In this document: positions 9,788-19,582 of the stretch, in pieces
How positions within the stretch are numbered: position 1 is the first letter of the stretch
Layout of the letters: each line of letters starts with the position of its first letter
NCBI GenBank assembly: GCA_015063485.1
Contig: SVUA01000013.1
Location: 1 to 45,384, forward strand
From: Oscillospiraceae bacterium
GTDB lineage: Bacteria; Bacillota; Clostridia; Oscillospirales; CAG-272
Length of the DNA: 45,384 bases
Direction: 5' to 3'
Made by a program: the position numbers and the translations under genes
Notes under the pieces: model-generated
What the model was told of the DNA's origin: nothing
The model's database searches: none
What the model saw: only the letters and a program-made list of their open reading frames with translations

Positions 9788-10273
9788 TTACTTTATCTTT
9801 CCCTCAAATAAGCTCTCAAATTCTTCGAGAGTTCCACTAATGAGGAGTGATTTTTCACAAATAAATGAATCTATAAGCGCATAATGTAACAAATAATATT
9901 CTCCTTTATCCGATACCTTGCGTATCTTGCTAAGCTCCTTACGCATACGAATGTTGTCGGTAACGTTCGTGACCGAAATATTTTCTTCGGTTATCTTTAC
10001 TCTGAATTCCCAGGTTTGCTCCCTTTGCCTTTTGGAATAAGGAGCTATAATGAGCCACAAGGAAAGAAGCGTACAACCGATAAGCATTATCAAAACGTCC
10101 TTTATATATCCGTTTTCACGCGCTGATACCGATCCGTCAAGAAAAATGACTGTAAACATACATATTCCAAAGACCGCGACGAAGCTTAAAACTATAAGAC
10201 CCATTATCCGAAGTCTTTTCTTATATATGCTCATTTTTATATGCTCCGATATCTTTCCTTTAAATTCTATCAT
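9788..10273 (-). CDS. YcxB-like membrane protein
   Basis: A 161-residue protein with two transmembrane segments (about 23-45 and 60-78) and a cytoplasmic C-terminal half rich in beta strands, beginning WEFRVKITEENISVTN. The layout and this strand pattern resemble the YcxB-like family, whose function is unknown. It starts 36 bases upstream of ligA and may be cotranscribed with it, but that placement suggests nothing specific about its role. The ATG follows an A-rich GGAAAAGC region. Confidence in the gene is high, in the family moderate. Confidence 0.75.
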   Translation of the reverse strand: MIEFKGKISEHIKMSIYKKRLRIMGLIVLSFVAVFGICMFTVIFLDGSVSARENGYIKDVLIMLIGCTLLSLWLIIAPYSKRQREQTWEFRVKITEENISVTNVTDNIRMRKELSKIRKVSDKGEYYLLHYALIDSFICEKSLLISGTLEEFESLFEGKIK

Positions 10274-10487
10274 TTTAATATTGCTTTTCCTTTCAATGTA
10301 TATCTAAAGAAAATTATATCAAAAAAACGAATATATGTCAATAAAAAGCCGTTAAAGATTTTTTTAATATCTTCCTTATGAATGAGTCAAGCCTCGCTCA
10401 CATAATGATTAAAATAGCAAAAGCTTTATTTGCGGCTAGTTTTTTATTATTTCATTCTTCCCTCTCTCTTTCATAGGCGGTATCGGA

Positions 10488-11501
10488 ATGATAGTCATAT
10501 TCACCATACTTATACTTTTAGTCATGATCGAAAACGGTTTTTCGGATTCCTCAAGCGCAATAACCGGATGTGTTTCGGCACGTTCCATGAGCCATGAGGG
10601 AGCTGTTCGACTTGCAACCGTATGCACATTTTTAGGCTCTTTTGTAATAACCCAGCTCGATCCGAGAGTTACTCGCATCTTTTTTGGAATAGCGGATTTT
10701 GGAGATGACCGCAACGCCGCCCTTGTTTCTCTATGCTCGGCGCTTTGCGCAGTCCTTCTTTTGTCTCTTTTATCTCACAGGATAGGACTGCCTACGAGTG
10801 ACAGCCACGCTCTCGTTTCAGGGCTTACGGGCGCGGCTCTGGCAAACAAAATGAATTTTTCCGCGATAAACGCAAACGAATGGAAGCTCGTGCTTTTTGG
10901 CTTTTTGCTCTCAACTTTGCCGAGCTTTTTATTTGGATTCATCTTCAATGCCTTCCTGCAAGGCTTTCTCTCTCGGATATTGAAAATAAGCCGACGCTCT
11001 GCCGTTTATCACTTCAAGCGTTCGCAAAAGTGGAGCGCCGCGTGGAACGCAACACTTCACGGAGCGCAGGACTGTCAAAAATTCATGGGAGTATACATAC
11101 TCGGACTCTCCCTCCATTCGCAAAAAGCGGCAAACAGCACAGATATTCCAATATCAGTGTTACTTTTATGTGCCGCCGCGCTTACGCTTGGTACTACATT
11201 CGGCGCATCTAACGTAATAAAAAAGGTCGGATTTGAGTTGTGTGAGCTCGACGCGCCATCATACAGTGCCGCAAGTGCCGCGGCTTCTGCGGTAGTAACG
11301 TTATGCACTCTTCTCGGTATGCCCGCCGATATACTTCAGTCAAGAGCCTGCGCTATCATAGGCGCGGGACTTTCCGTAAAAAAACGCCCCGATATCCGTA
11401 TCGTGTCGCAAATAATAGGCTCGTGGCTTCTCACCTTTCCCGTATGCACGAGCGTTGGTTTTCTTCTATCATACGTCGCAAGAAGCTACATTCTTCGATA
11501 A
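10488..11501 (+). CDS. Inorganic phosphate transporter, PiT family
   Basis: A cation-coupled phosphate permease of 337 residues with about ten membrane segments in two homologous halves. The half-signatures are recognisable but altered: GFSDSSSAI (from G17) where GFHDAANAI or GANDVANA is usual, and HGAQDCQKFMG (from H191) where HGANDAQK is usual, so the conserved Asn is Ser or Gln. GLPTSDSHALVSGL at 100-113 matches the following membrane loop. The next gene, 27 bases downstream, is a DUF47/PhoU-like accessory protein, the standard partner of PiT. AGGCGG lies about eight bases before the ATG. Altered motifs may change the ion or affinity (inference). Confidence 0.9.
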   Translation: MIVIFTILILLVMIENGFSDSSSAITGCVSARSMSHEGAVRLATVCTFLGSFVITQLDPRVTRIFFGIADFGDDRNAALVSLCSALCAVLLLSLLSHRIGLPTSDSHALVSGLTGAALANKMNFSAINANEWKLVLFGFLLSTLPSFLFGFIFNAFLQGFLSRILKISRRSAVYHFKRSQKWSAAWNATLHGAQDCQKFMGVYILGLSLHSQKAANSTDIPISVLLLCAAALTLGTTFGASNVIKKVGFELCELDAPSYSAASAAASAVVTLCTLLGMPADILQSRACAIIGAGLSVKKRPDIRIVSQIIGSWLLTFPVCTSVGFLLSYVARSYILR

Positions 11502-11528
11502 TTCTTTTATTTGAAAGGCTTTACCGTT

Positions 11529-12104
11529 ATGGCTAAATTTCGTTACTTTGAATCTCTCGAGGAGCTTTCAAATTCCGCCTTACAGGCGGTACAGCTCTCT
11601 TGTAAAAGCAAAGGCTGTACGAAAAAAGAAAAGGAAGAGCTTTCGTCTATCCGTCTCTCCGCCGACAAATGCGTATGCGAGCTTGAGGATGCGCTTTTCG
11701 CGGATTTTCTGCCGCCGCTTGAGCGCGACAGTATCGCCGCCTGCGCCCACTGTCTGTCGAGAGTTATAGACAGAGCGGCAGACCTTGCTTCGTCTATCGT
11801 TTATATCCCGACAAATTCGCACTATGACGAAGAACCCAAAATATGTATCCGCCTTTGCGAAACGCTTCATGCGGATATAGCTCTGCTTAAAAAAATACGT
11901 AAACCAAGCGAAATGCCCTCCCATCGTGCCTTCCGCGCTCTTTTGGCGAAGGGAAGAAACGCGCACACTAAAGCTTTAGCCAAAATAAGCTCAGGAGTTC
12001 TTCCGCGCAGCACCGCAAATTCTATCATCCTTTGCGCAAAGCTCCGAAGCGAGCTTGCGCGCTCCTATGACGAATTACTCGAAATAATGTTAAATAATAT
12101 ATGA
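11529..12104 (+). CDS. DUF47/PhoU-like PiT accessory protein
   Basis: A 191-residue all-helical protein resembling the DUF47 (YkaA, PhoU-like) family encoded next to PiT phosphate transporters, where it is thought to regulate transport. Helices with regularly spaced acidic residues (ADFLPPLERDSIAACAHCLS and RVIDRAADLAS) fit the metal-binding helical bundle. The ATG at 11529 is chosen because GAAAGG is ten bases upstream; a TTG at 11511 would lie on top of that site. Unusually, it follows the transporter instead of preceding it. A terminator follows at once. Confidence 0.85.
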   Translation: MAKFRYFESLEELSNSALQAVQLSCKSKGCTKKEKEELSSIRLSADKCVCELEDALFADFLPPLERDSIAACAHCLSRVIDRAADLASSIVYIPTNSHYDEEPKICIRLCETLHADIALLKKIRKPSEMPSHRAFRALLAKGRNAHTKALAKISSGVLPRSTANSIILCAKLRSELARSYDELLEIMLNNI

Positions 12105-12106
12105 TT

Positions 12107-12142
12107 AAAAAGCTTCGGAACAATAGATATCCGAAGCTTTTT
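12107..12142 (+). terminator. Intrinsic terminator of the phosphate transport operon
   Basis: Thirteen-base perfect arms (12107-12119 and 12130-12142) centred on AGCTTCGGA end in TTTTT directly after the stop codon. Confidence 0.88.
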
Positions 12143-12171
12143 ATTAAATCCAATACTAAAAAACAAATAAA

Positions 12172-12426
12172 CAAATTGCGGTTTATCGAGCAGTGTGTTC
12201 GCACAAACCAAGAGCCTTCTCCAGTGGGAGAATCTTGTTGCAAGCAACAGCCAAGTCCGACAAGTCGGACATTGGGTGGATTTTGCGAAGCAAAAGACGG
12301 ATGAGGTGTCTTTAAACGCAAAGCAACTCCTCATCCACCGCTGCGGCGGTCCCCCTTCTCCCACAGGAGAAGGCTAGGAAATGTACCCATTTCGTCAAAT
12401 CAAACTCCCCGATAAATCAAAATTTG
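12172..12426. repeat. Foldback repeat element A
   Basis: Ends are an imperfect inverted repeat: CAAATTGCGGTTTATCG on the left and CGATAAATCAAAATTTG on the right. Inside, a 20-base inverted repeat with one mismatch (12213-12232 and 12356-12375, core AGCCTTCTCC / GGAGAAGGCT) lies almost on the same centre. It shares its right-end 40 bases with element B. No open reading frame is present, so it would be non-autonomous. Confidence 0.7.
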
Positions 12427-12433
12427 AAGCAGA

Positions 12434-12713
12434 CAAATTGCGGTTTATCGGGGCGTTTGAAATATTAAAATATTGAGAATAAAAGTAAACGATGAGAGAC
12501 AAAGGCTTCTCCAGCGGAGAAGCTGTCACCGAAGGTGACTGATGAGGAGAGCAAATTATGCATAGGCTAAATGGCGATCTCCTCATCCGTCAAAACGGGC
12601 GTTACGTCCGCCCGTTTTGCCACCTTCTCCGCTGGAGAAGGCTCTTGGTGAAAACCGTTTCGTTTGTACGTTGCCATTTCGTCAAATCAAACCAACCGAC
12701 AAATCAAAATTTG
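12434..12713. repeat. Foldback repeat element B
   Basis: The same end types as element A enclose 280 bases. An inner 19-base inverted repeat (12504-12522 and 12624-12642, CTTCTCC-GC-GGAGAAG type) has the same centre, about 12573, as the element ends. A further hairpin, ACGGGCG / CGCCCGT around TTACGTC, lies at about 12594-12615. The A-right and B-left ends together form a near-palindrome at 12407-12452. Confidence 0.7.
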
Positions 12714-12745
12714 AAATCATATCTCATATAAGAAGATCGATATTA

Positions 12746-14089
12746 TCACTTATCATTTTTACCAAAAAATCTATATGTCTCGTCCTTTATCTCCGCTCGG
12801 CTCAAAACAAGAACGGGAACGTTTATAACGGTCATTATTCCGATGGCAAGGTCGGCGCTTTGCCATATCCATTCGCTTGCCGCAAAAGCCCCTGCAAAGA
12901 CCGAAAGACAATACAACGCTATAAACAAAGGCTTTGCAAAGCGTTTTTTAGTAAGATAATCAACGCTCTCGATTCCGTAATGCGCCCAACACACGATAGT
13001 CGCAAAGCCAAAGCAAAGCACGGCTATGCTCATAAAATATGAAGCAAAGCTTCCGAGCACCGCCTCGTATGCGCCGATAGTCATCATTATAAAATTCTCT
13101 CCGAAATGCGCGACCTCACCGTACGAAACTATTACAACAAGAGCCGTAAGCGTACATAAAAGTATGGTATCGACGAAGACCTCGAATATACCGAAAACGC
13201 CTTGCCTTGCAGGCTCTTTACAATCCGACACCGCATGAGCCGCGGGAGCTGTACCGCACCCCGCCTCGTTGGACACAAGTCCTCTCATCGTTCCGAATCT
13301 TAAAGCCTTTGAGAACAAAAATCCGCCTATGCCGAACGCTCCCGCCTTGAAAGAAAAGGCATCCTTAAATATGAGCACGAACGCTTCTCCCACGGCATCT
13401 GCGCGCAAAACGAGAACGGCAAGGGAGAGCACCACGTATCCGAGAGTCATAACGGGAACGAGCTTTTCGGTAAACCGAGCCATGCCCTCCCCTCCTTTGC
13501 GAACAAGAAAAAAAGCAATACTGGCAAGGACTGCTCCCGTAATTGCGGGAGAAATCGAAAATACTCCGTCAAGCGCGCCGACAACAGCGTTCGCTTGAAT
13601 CACACTTCCCATAGTTATTGAATTCAGAATACAAAAAAGCGCAAATATTCCCGCAAGGAAAACGCCTAAACGCTTCATTCCTCTCGACGAAAAACATTCT
13701 TTTATATAGTACATCGCTGCGCCGTGACCCTTTCCGTCCTTACCGTATCTCCTATGACGCATAGCTAAAACGATCTCAGCATATTTTAATACCATGGCGC
13801 AAAGCGCGCTTACCCACATCCAGAAGACTGCTCCGAAGCCTCCCATAAAGATAGCCGCCGACACCCCGACGATATTCCCCACGCCAAGCGTTCCCGCAAG
13901 AGCGAGAGTCAACGCGCGGAACGACGACGTTCCCCCTCCCGTCTGCCGTCCCCACAAAGCCTTTATGAGCTTTATCGGATGCATTAAAAAGAAAAATCTT
14001 AATTTAAAGCAAAAAAACAGTCCTCCCGCAATAAGAAGAAACGGCACAGCCGCTCCTAAAACGTAACGGTTTATTTGTTCAAGCATCAT
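12746..14089 (-). CDS. Sodium:alanine/glycine symporter (AGCS family)
   Basis: This 447-residue transporter imports alanine or glycine with Na+. It shows the family motifs GTLGVGNIVGVSAAI in the second membrane region and SNEAGCGTAPAAHAVS near the middle, and about ten to eleven membrane segments. The N-terminal helix is followed by the usual LRFFFLMHP stretch. Two adjacent ATG codons (14089, 14086) follow GGGGGA; either may be used. It stands alone, divergent from the groESL promoter. Exact substrate preference cannot be read from the sequence. Confidence 0.93.
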   Translation of the reverse strand: MMLEQINRYVLGAAVPFLLIAGGLFFCFKLRFFFLMHPIKLIKALWGRQTGGGTSSFRALTLALAGTLGVGNIVGVSAAIFMGGFGAVFWMWVSALCAMVLKYAEIVLAMRHRRYGKDGKGHGAAMYYIKECFSSRGMKRLGVFLAGIFALFCILNSITMGSVIQANAVVGALDGVFSISPAITGAVLASIAFFLVRKGGEGMARFTEKLVPVMTLGYVVLSLAVLVLRADAVGEAFVLIFKDAFSFKAGAFGIGGFLFSKALRFGTMRGLVSNEAGCGTAPAAHAVSDCKEPARQGVFGIFEVFVDTILLCTLTALVVIVSYGEVAHFGENFIMMTIGAYEAVLGSFASYFMSIAVLCFGFATIVCWAHYGIESVDYLTKKRFAKPLFIALYCLSVFAGAFAASEWIWQSADLAIGIMTVINVPVLVLSRAEIKDETYRFFGKNDK

Positions 14090-14191
14090 GAATATCCCCC
14101 ATTATTAAGCTTAAATTTCCTTTTTTCGTCTGATTAGCGCTACTATAACAAAAATCAAATGTTAATTAAATGTTAAATATTGAAAAAACAC

Positions 14192-14219
14192 TTGATTTTT
14201 CTAAAAAAAAGTGTAAAAT
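14192..14219 (+). promoter_or_regulatory. Promoter of groES-groEL
   Basis: TTGATT at 14192-14197 and TAAAAT at 14214-14219 with a 16-base spacer place the transcript start near 14226, immediately before the CIRCE element. Confidence 0.7.
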
Positions 14220-14230
14220 AAGTGTAGCAG

Positions 14231-14257
14231 TTAGCACTCCGCAAGTTTGAGTGCCAA
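14231..14257 (+). promoter_or_regulatory. CIRCE operator (HrcA binding site)
   Basis: TTAGCACTC, nine bases, then GAGTGCCAA. This matches the CIRCE consensus TTAGCACTC-N9-GAGTGCTAA with one change in the right arm. HrcA is known to bind this element and repress groESL until heat stress. hrcA is not in the window. Confidence 0.95.
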
Positions 14258-14307
14258 CGCAAAAAAAATACGTCTTGTTTAATATTTATTATAAGGAGGA
14301 ACAAAAA

Positions 14308-14592
14308 ATGACGATAAGACCTTTGGCAGACAGAGTCGTTGTCAAATTGATGGAGGCTGAGGAAAAAACAAAGAGCGGACTTATTCTCACCGCCGCTTCT
14401 CAGGAAAAGCCTCAGATCGCAGAAGTCATCGCAGTAGGTCCCGGCGGGATCGTTGACGGCAAAGAAGTCGTTATGACGGTCAAGGTTGGCGACAAGGTCA
14501 TCACTTCTAAGTATGCAGGAACTGAAGTAAAGGCAGACGGTGTGGAATACAACATCGTTCGTCAGAGCGATATTCTCGCTATCGTTGAATAA
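14308..14592 (+). CDS. groES: Co-chaperonin GroES
   Basis: A 94-residue cap subunit that forms a seven-membered ring on GroEL and controls folding-chamber closure in the cytoplasm. The opening IRPLADRVVVKLMEAEEKT, the mobile loop KSGLILTAASQEKPQ and the C-terminal YNIVRQSDILAIVE are typical. ATG 14308 follows AAGGAGG; the frame extends further upstream but has no matching translation signal. groEL follows 41 bases later. Expression is set by the promoter and CIRCE element just upstream. Confidence 0.97.
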   Translation: MTIRPLADRVVVKLMEAEEKTKSGLILTAASQEKPQIAEVIAVGPGGIVDGKEVVMTVKVGDKVITSKYAGTEVKADGVEYNIVRQSDILAIVE

Positions 14593-14603
14593 TTTTACAT
14601 TAA

Positions 14604-16277
<1,674 letters not shown>

Positions 16278-16380
16278 GGACGCGGAGGACGCGGGGGATG
16301 CGATGAGGGAACTTTTTGTAAAAAGTTCCCTCAAACTCCCTCAAAAACTTTCAATAAGGGGTTATTATAAATAACCGTTT
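16278..16380 (+). repeat. Stop-fused 3' module after groEL
   Basis: TAAGGACGCG begins at the stop codon and is followed by a second GGACGCG copy. Then comes a hairpin with perfect 13-base arms GAGGGAACTTTTT and AAAAAGTTCCCTC (16305-16317, 16320-16332), a CTCCCTCAAAAACTTT segment, and a small hairpin at 16360-16380 that is repeated identically at 22701-22721. Confidence 0.75.
16305..16332 (+). terminator. Hairpin terminator of groESL
   Basis: A perfect 13-base stem with a two-base loop lies 27 bases after the stop codon. The U-run is inside the stem and not after it, so termination strength is uncertain. Confidence 0.6.
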
Positions 16381-16423
16381 GTGGACAACTAAACTTGATA
16401 GTTTTTTCTATAAGGAAGAAAGT

Positions 16424-16628
16424 GGTCGGACGAGTCTTTTGACTCACCGACCACACTTTCTTTGGGTAAATGAAATTATTTTTTCTATTTAACAAAATTA
16501 CGCCCAATATCGTTAATTAAAGTAACTTATTACTCTAAACGATATTGGGCGTATTTCTTTATTTAGAAAAGCAAAACAAAATTATACCCATAAAACAGCG
16601 GTCGGTGAGTCAAAAGACTCGTCCGACC
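16424..16628. repeat. 205-base foldback element with hairpin ends
   Basis: The end sequences at 16424-16452 and 16600-16628 are perfect 29-base inverted repeats of each other. Each end is itself a hairpin (GGTCGG, GAGTC, TTTT, GACTC, CCGACC). In the middle a further perfect 15-base inverted repeat (16500-16514 and 16538-16552) has exactly the same centre, 16526. The region between is AT-rich with weaker mirrored similarity. No gene is seen. Together with the flanking 3' modules this accounts for the 487-base gap between groEL and pgsA. Confidence 0.85.
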
Positions 16629-16680
16629 TGTTTTTACATCAGAGAAAAAACATTCCCTTTTAATTTAACTAAACGTTTTT

Positions 16681-16764
16681 CCTATAAACTTCTTTCAAGA
16701 AGTTCTTTGAAGGTGTGGAAACTTTCTTTCAAGAAAGTTTCCACAAAACGCGTCCCCCGCGTCC
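16681..16764 (-). repeat. Stop-fused 3' module after pgsA
   Basis: On the minus strand the pgsA stop reads TAAGGACGCG and continues GGGGACGCG. A hairpin follows with perfect 15-base arms (16714-16728 and 16731-16745, TGTGGAAACTTTCTT type), then CTTCAAAGAACTTC. The same order of parts is seen after groEL and the DUF4830 gene. Confidence 0.75.
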
Positions 16765-17376
16765 TTATTTCTCGGGATCGAGATATTTCCAATAAGCCAT
16801 AATGTAATTTATTCCCGACCAAACGGTCATAAACATCATAAAGGCGATAGATGCCCAAGTTATCGGAACGATATCGGTACGCCAATCGGCGTTGAATATA
16901 ATACGAACGATCCACTGAAGAACAGGCTCGATAAAGACACTGCAAATAGCAACTATCTGCGACACGGTCTTTATTTTACCGAGATTATTTGCGGCAATAA
17001 CTATATTGCTTCCCGTAGAAACGACGAGTCTCATAGAGGTAACGGCAAGCTCGCGGAAAACGACTACTATAAGCGCGAATATCATGATGGTGCGAAGATT
17101 CGCGAACTTATAAAGGATAACGAACATAGCGCCTATTACCATAAATTTATCGGCAACAGGGTCTAAAAACTTACCGAAATCGGTGATAAGATTATATTTT
17201 CTCGCTATCTTTCCGTCAAGCATATCGGTTATAGACGTACCGATAAAAAGGATGGCGCAGATAATGCAAGAAATATAGAACGGCAGTATGCTTTCGGGCA
17301 ACATTCCCACGATAATGATAACGGGAACGAGGCACAAGCGAAGAACTGAAAGCTTATTTGGTAAATTCATTTTCAT
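16765..17376 (-). CDS. pgsA: CDP-diacylglycerol-glycerol-3-phosphate 3-phosphatidyltransferase
   Basis: An integral membrane enzyme that joins CDP-diacylglycerol and glycerol 3-phosphate to make phosphatidylglycerol phosphate, the first committed step to anionic phospholipids. The CDP-alcohol phosphotransferase motif D-G-x2-A-R-x8-G-x3-D-x3-D is complete at D54, G55, A58, R59, G68, D72 and D76. At 203 residues with about six membrane segments it is of normal size. GGGGGA precedes the ATG. It is the last gene of an operon behind rimO with a 16-base gap, a frequent arrangement in Firmicutes. Confidence 0.96.
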   Translation of the reverse strand: MKMNLPNKLSVLRLCLVPVIIIVGMLPESILPFYISCIICAILFIGTSITDMLDGKIARKYNLITDFGKFLDPVADKFMVIGAMFVILYKFANLRTIMIFALIVVVFRELAVTSMRLVVSTGSNIVIAANNLGKIKTVSQIVAICSVFIEPVLQWIVRIIFNADWRTDIVPITWASIAFMMFMTVWSGINYIMAYWKYLDPEK

Positions 17377-17392
17377 AATGATCCCCCTGAAT

Positions 17393-18739
17393 TTATTCGG
17401 CAGTAACGAGTCTGCCTATAAGATCGTAATCCATTACCTCACGGATCTTCACCTTAACGAACGATCCGGGAGCTACGCGCATATCCGCGCGGAAATATAT
17501 CTTTCCGTCTATCTCGGGAGCGTCATCAGTTCCGCGGCCGAAATGTATCTGCGCTACGGGATCGTACTCCTCGCAAAGAACGGTTATCACCTTACCGACC
17601 ATAGACTCATTTCTCTTTTCATTTATCTCAAGCTGTTCGCTCATGAGAATATCAAGTCTGTCTTGTTTGACCTGCTCGTCTATCTGATCAGGAAGATCGT
17701 ATGCGGCAGTTCCCTCTTCTCTCGAATACGGAAACGCACCCATATGCTCAAATTTTGCTTCTTTAACAAATTCGCAAAGCTCAACGAAATCTTCCTCGGT
17801 CTCACCCGGGAATCCAACGATAAACGTAGTACGAATAACGATATTGGGTATCTCTTTACGAAGCTTTGATATGACCTCGCGTATCATCTTACTGTCACCG
17901 TGACGATTCATGGCACGCAACATATTATCACTTATATGCTGAATGGGAAGGTCGATATACTTAAGTATTCTGTCGTTATCGCGAATTTCCGCGATAAGCT
18001 CGTCCGTGACCTTGTCGGGATAGCAGTAAAGAAGTCTTATCCACGGGATACTCGTCTCGTCGGTTATACGGCGGAGCAATTTTGCAAGGCTGTATTCACC
18101 GTAAAGGTCGAGTCCGTAACGCGTTATATCTTGCGCCACGATACAAAGCTCACGCACGCCAAGTGCTTCCATCTGCTTTGCTTCCTCAACGATGTCATTC
18201 ATCTCGCGGCTGCGGAATTTTCCGCGTATTGATGGAATTGCACAGTAAGCACAACGGTTGTCACAGCCTTCTGCAATTTTGAGATACGCCATATATTCGG
18301 GAGTCGTGAGAATACGGTCACCTCCAAGACGGACGGTATCCTTATCCTCAAACGAAGTATACTTTCTCTTCGAGCCCTTTTTCTTCTTTACCGTTACAGC
18401 TTCAATTGCCTCAACGATATTGTGTATACTTCCCACGCCGAGTACAGCATCGACCTCGGGAAGCTCGTCAAGTATAGCTTCTCTGTAACGCTCTGCAAGA
18501 CAACCCGTAACGACTATCGCTTTAAGTGTTCTGTTCTTTTTGAGCCAAGCGATATCGAGAATATTCTCAATAGACTCACGCTTTGCGCTTTCAATAAATC
18601 CGCAAGTATTTATAATAACTACGTCCGCCTCGGTCTCATCGGGTGTGATCTCATATCCCGCCATAGCGACCTCGTGCAACATAACCTCGGTGTCAAGCTG
18701 ATTTTTCGGACAACCGAGTGAAACAAATCCTACCTTCAT
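17393..18739 (-). CDS. rimO: Ribosomal protein S12 methylthiotransferase
   Basis: RimO attaches a methylthio group to the conserved Asp of ribosomal protein uS12. The 448 residues contain the N-terminal UPF0004 domain with iron-sulfur ligands C10, C46 and C80, the radical-SAM cluster cysteines C159, C163 and C166 in CDNRCAYCAIP, and a C-terminal TRAM domain (about 380-445) for substrate binding. The opening VGFVSLGCPKNQLDTE distinguishes it from MiaB. AAGGAG precedes the ATG. It sits between the HAD phosphatase and pgsA in a tight operon. Confidence 0.97.
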   Translation of the reverse strand: MKVGFVSLGCPKNQLDTEVMLHEVAMAGYEITPDETEADVVIINTCGFIESAKRESIENILDIAWLKKNRTLKAIVVTGCLAERYREAILDELPEVDAVLGVGSIHNIVEAIEAVTVKKKKGSKRKYTSFEDKDTVRLGGDRILTTPEYMAYLKIAEGCDNRCAYCAIPSIRGKFRSREMNDIVEEAKQMEALGVRELCIVAQDITRYGLDLYGEYSLAKLLRRITDETSIPWIRLLYCYPDKVTDELIAEIRDNDRILKYIDLPIQHISDNMLRAMNRHGDSKMIREVISKLRKEIPNIVIRTTFIVGFPGETEEDFVELCEFVKEAKFEHMGAFPYSREEGTAAYDLPDQIDEQVKQDRLDILMSEQLEINEKRNESMVGKVITVLCEEYDPVAQIHFGRGTDDAPEIDGKIYFRADMRVAPGSFVKVKIREVMDYDLIGRLVTAE

Positions 18740-18759
18740 TTTTGCTCCTTGTTTTATTA

Positions 18760-19413
18760 TTACTTAAATATTTTTTCAAGCTCAGATGGGTGATCTATCA
18801 CGATATCCGCGCCGGTCTCCTCAAGAACAGCTCGTCCGCGATATCCCCAAGCGCAACCCACGGAAAGCATTCCGGCGTTTTTGCCTGTCAGTATATCTAC
18901 GTCACTGTCTCCTATAAACGCCGTTTCGGACGCGTCAAAGCCAAGCTCCTTGGCTATCATGAGAGGCACTGTGGGATCGGGCTTTTTGGGCAGGTCTGTT
19001 TGCCCCATCGAGATAGATATTATACCGTCCGAGAACAAAATCTCGGATATCTTTTTGACATACCGATCCTGCTTATTTGAAAGTATCGCAAGTGTATATC
19101 CACGCTCTTTAAGAGTGTGCATCGCCTCGCTCATTCCCTCGTAACAGCCGTCTATGTGTGTATACGTTTGACCGTAAATATTATCGTAATATTTCAATCC
19201 CTCATTAACGAGCTCTTCGGGATCATCTGATGAAAACGACTTGCGTATAAGCACCAACGCTCCGTTTCCGATAGCCTCGCATATCTCATCGTAGCTGCGC
19301 GTAGGCTTTCCGAAACGCTCAAGAGTCAAATTCACAGCTTCTTGTATAGAAGGAAGCGTGTCCGCTATCGTTCCGTCAAGATCAAACATCAAAAGCTTTA
19401 TATTTTTATTCAT
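18760..19413 (-). CDS. HAD family hydrolase, phosphoglycolate phosphatase-like
   Basis: A cytoplasmic phosphatase of 217 residues with HAD motifs FDLDGTIADT (nucleophile D11, D13), LAILSNKQDR, and KPDPTVPLMI followed by FIGDSDVDI. A helical cap between motifs I and II places it with phosphoglycolate phosphatase and related PGP/PpaX enzymes; the true substrate is not certain. ATG 19413 is chosen because AGGAG is seven bases upstream. A longer GTG start at 19440 would lie upstream of the predicted transcript start. First gene of the operon with rimO and pgsA. Confidence 0.9.
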   Translation of the reverse strand: MNKNIKLLMFDLDGTIADTLPSIQEAVNLTLERFGKPTRSYDEICEAIGNGALVLIRKSFSSDDPEELVNEGLKYYDNIYGQTYTHIDGCYEGMSEAMHTLKERGYTLAILSNKQDRYVKKISEILFSDGIISISMGQTDLPKKPDPTVPLMIAKELGFDASETAFIGDSDVDILTGKNAGMLSVGCAWGYRGRAVLEETGADIVIDHPSELEKIFK

Positions 19414-19443
19414 AAAAATACTCCTTATATAATTTATCACTAT

Positions 19444-19472
19444 ATTATATCACACAACTAAGATTATGTCAA
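19444..19472 (-). promoter_or_regulatory. Consensus promoter of the HAD-rimO-pgsA operon
   Basis: On the minus strand TTGACA (19472-19467) and TATAAT (19449-19444), both perfect, are spaced by 17 bases. The start near 19437 leaves a leader of about 24 bases before ATG 19413. Confidence 0.82.
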
Positions 19473-19524
19473 TTCTCAAAGAAATGCTTTTAGCATATTT
19501 TTGCGTTTTTTTGAGAAAAAACGA

Positions 19525-19553
19525 TTGATTTTATCATAAAAATATGGTAAAAT
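19525..19553 (+). promoter_or_regulatory. Promoter of the tyrosine phosphatase gene
   Basis: TTGATT at 19525-19530 and TAAAAT at 19548-19553 with a 17-base spacer lie 30 bases before the start codon. Confidence 0.65.
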
Positions 19554-19582
19554 TTATTTAATATGTTTTTAGAGGTACAATT

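Larger units (their letters stand above)
12105..12745. other. Intergenic region with two adjacent foldback repeats
   Basis: No gene is supported in these 640 bases. They contain a terminator, then two related repeat elements back to back (12172-12426 and 12434-12713), then a short AT-rich spacer before the symporter stop codon. Confidence 0.7.

Noticed and set aside
10308-10487. Regulatory RNA or phosphate-box upstream of the PiT gene
   Set aside because: No convincing Pho box or hairpin was found in this 180-base gap.
12172-12713. CRISPR array
   Set aside because: The repeats are inverted and unequal in length, with no regular spacers and no cas genes.
19414-19440. N-terminal extension of the HAD phosphatase from GTG 19440
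   Set aside because: That codon lies upstream of the predicted transcript start, and ATG 19413 has a proper AGGAG.
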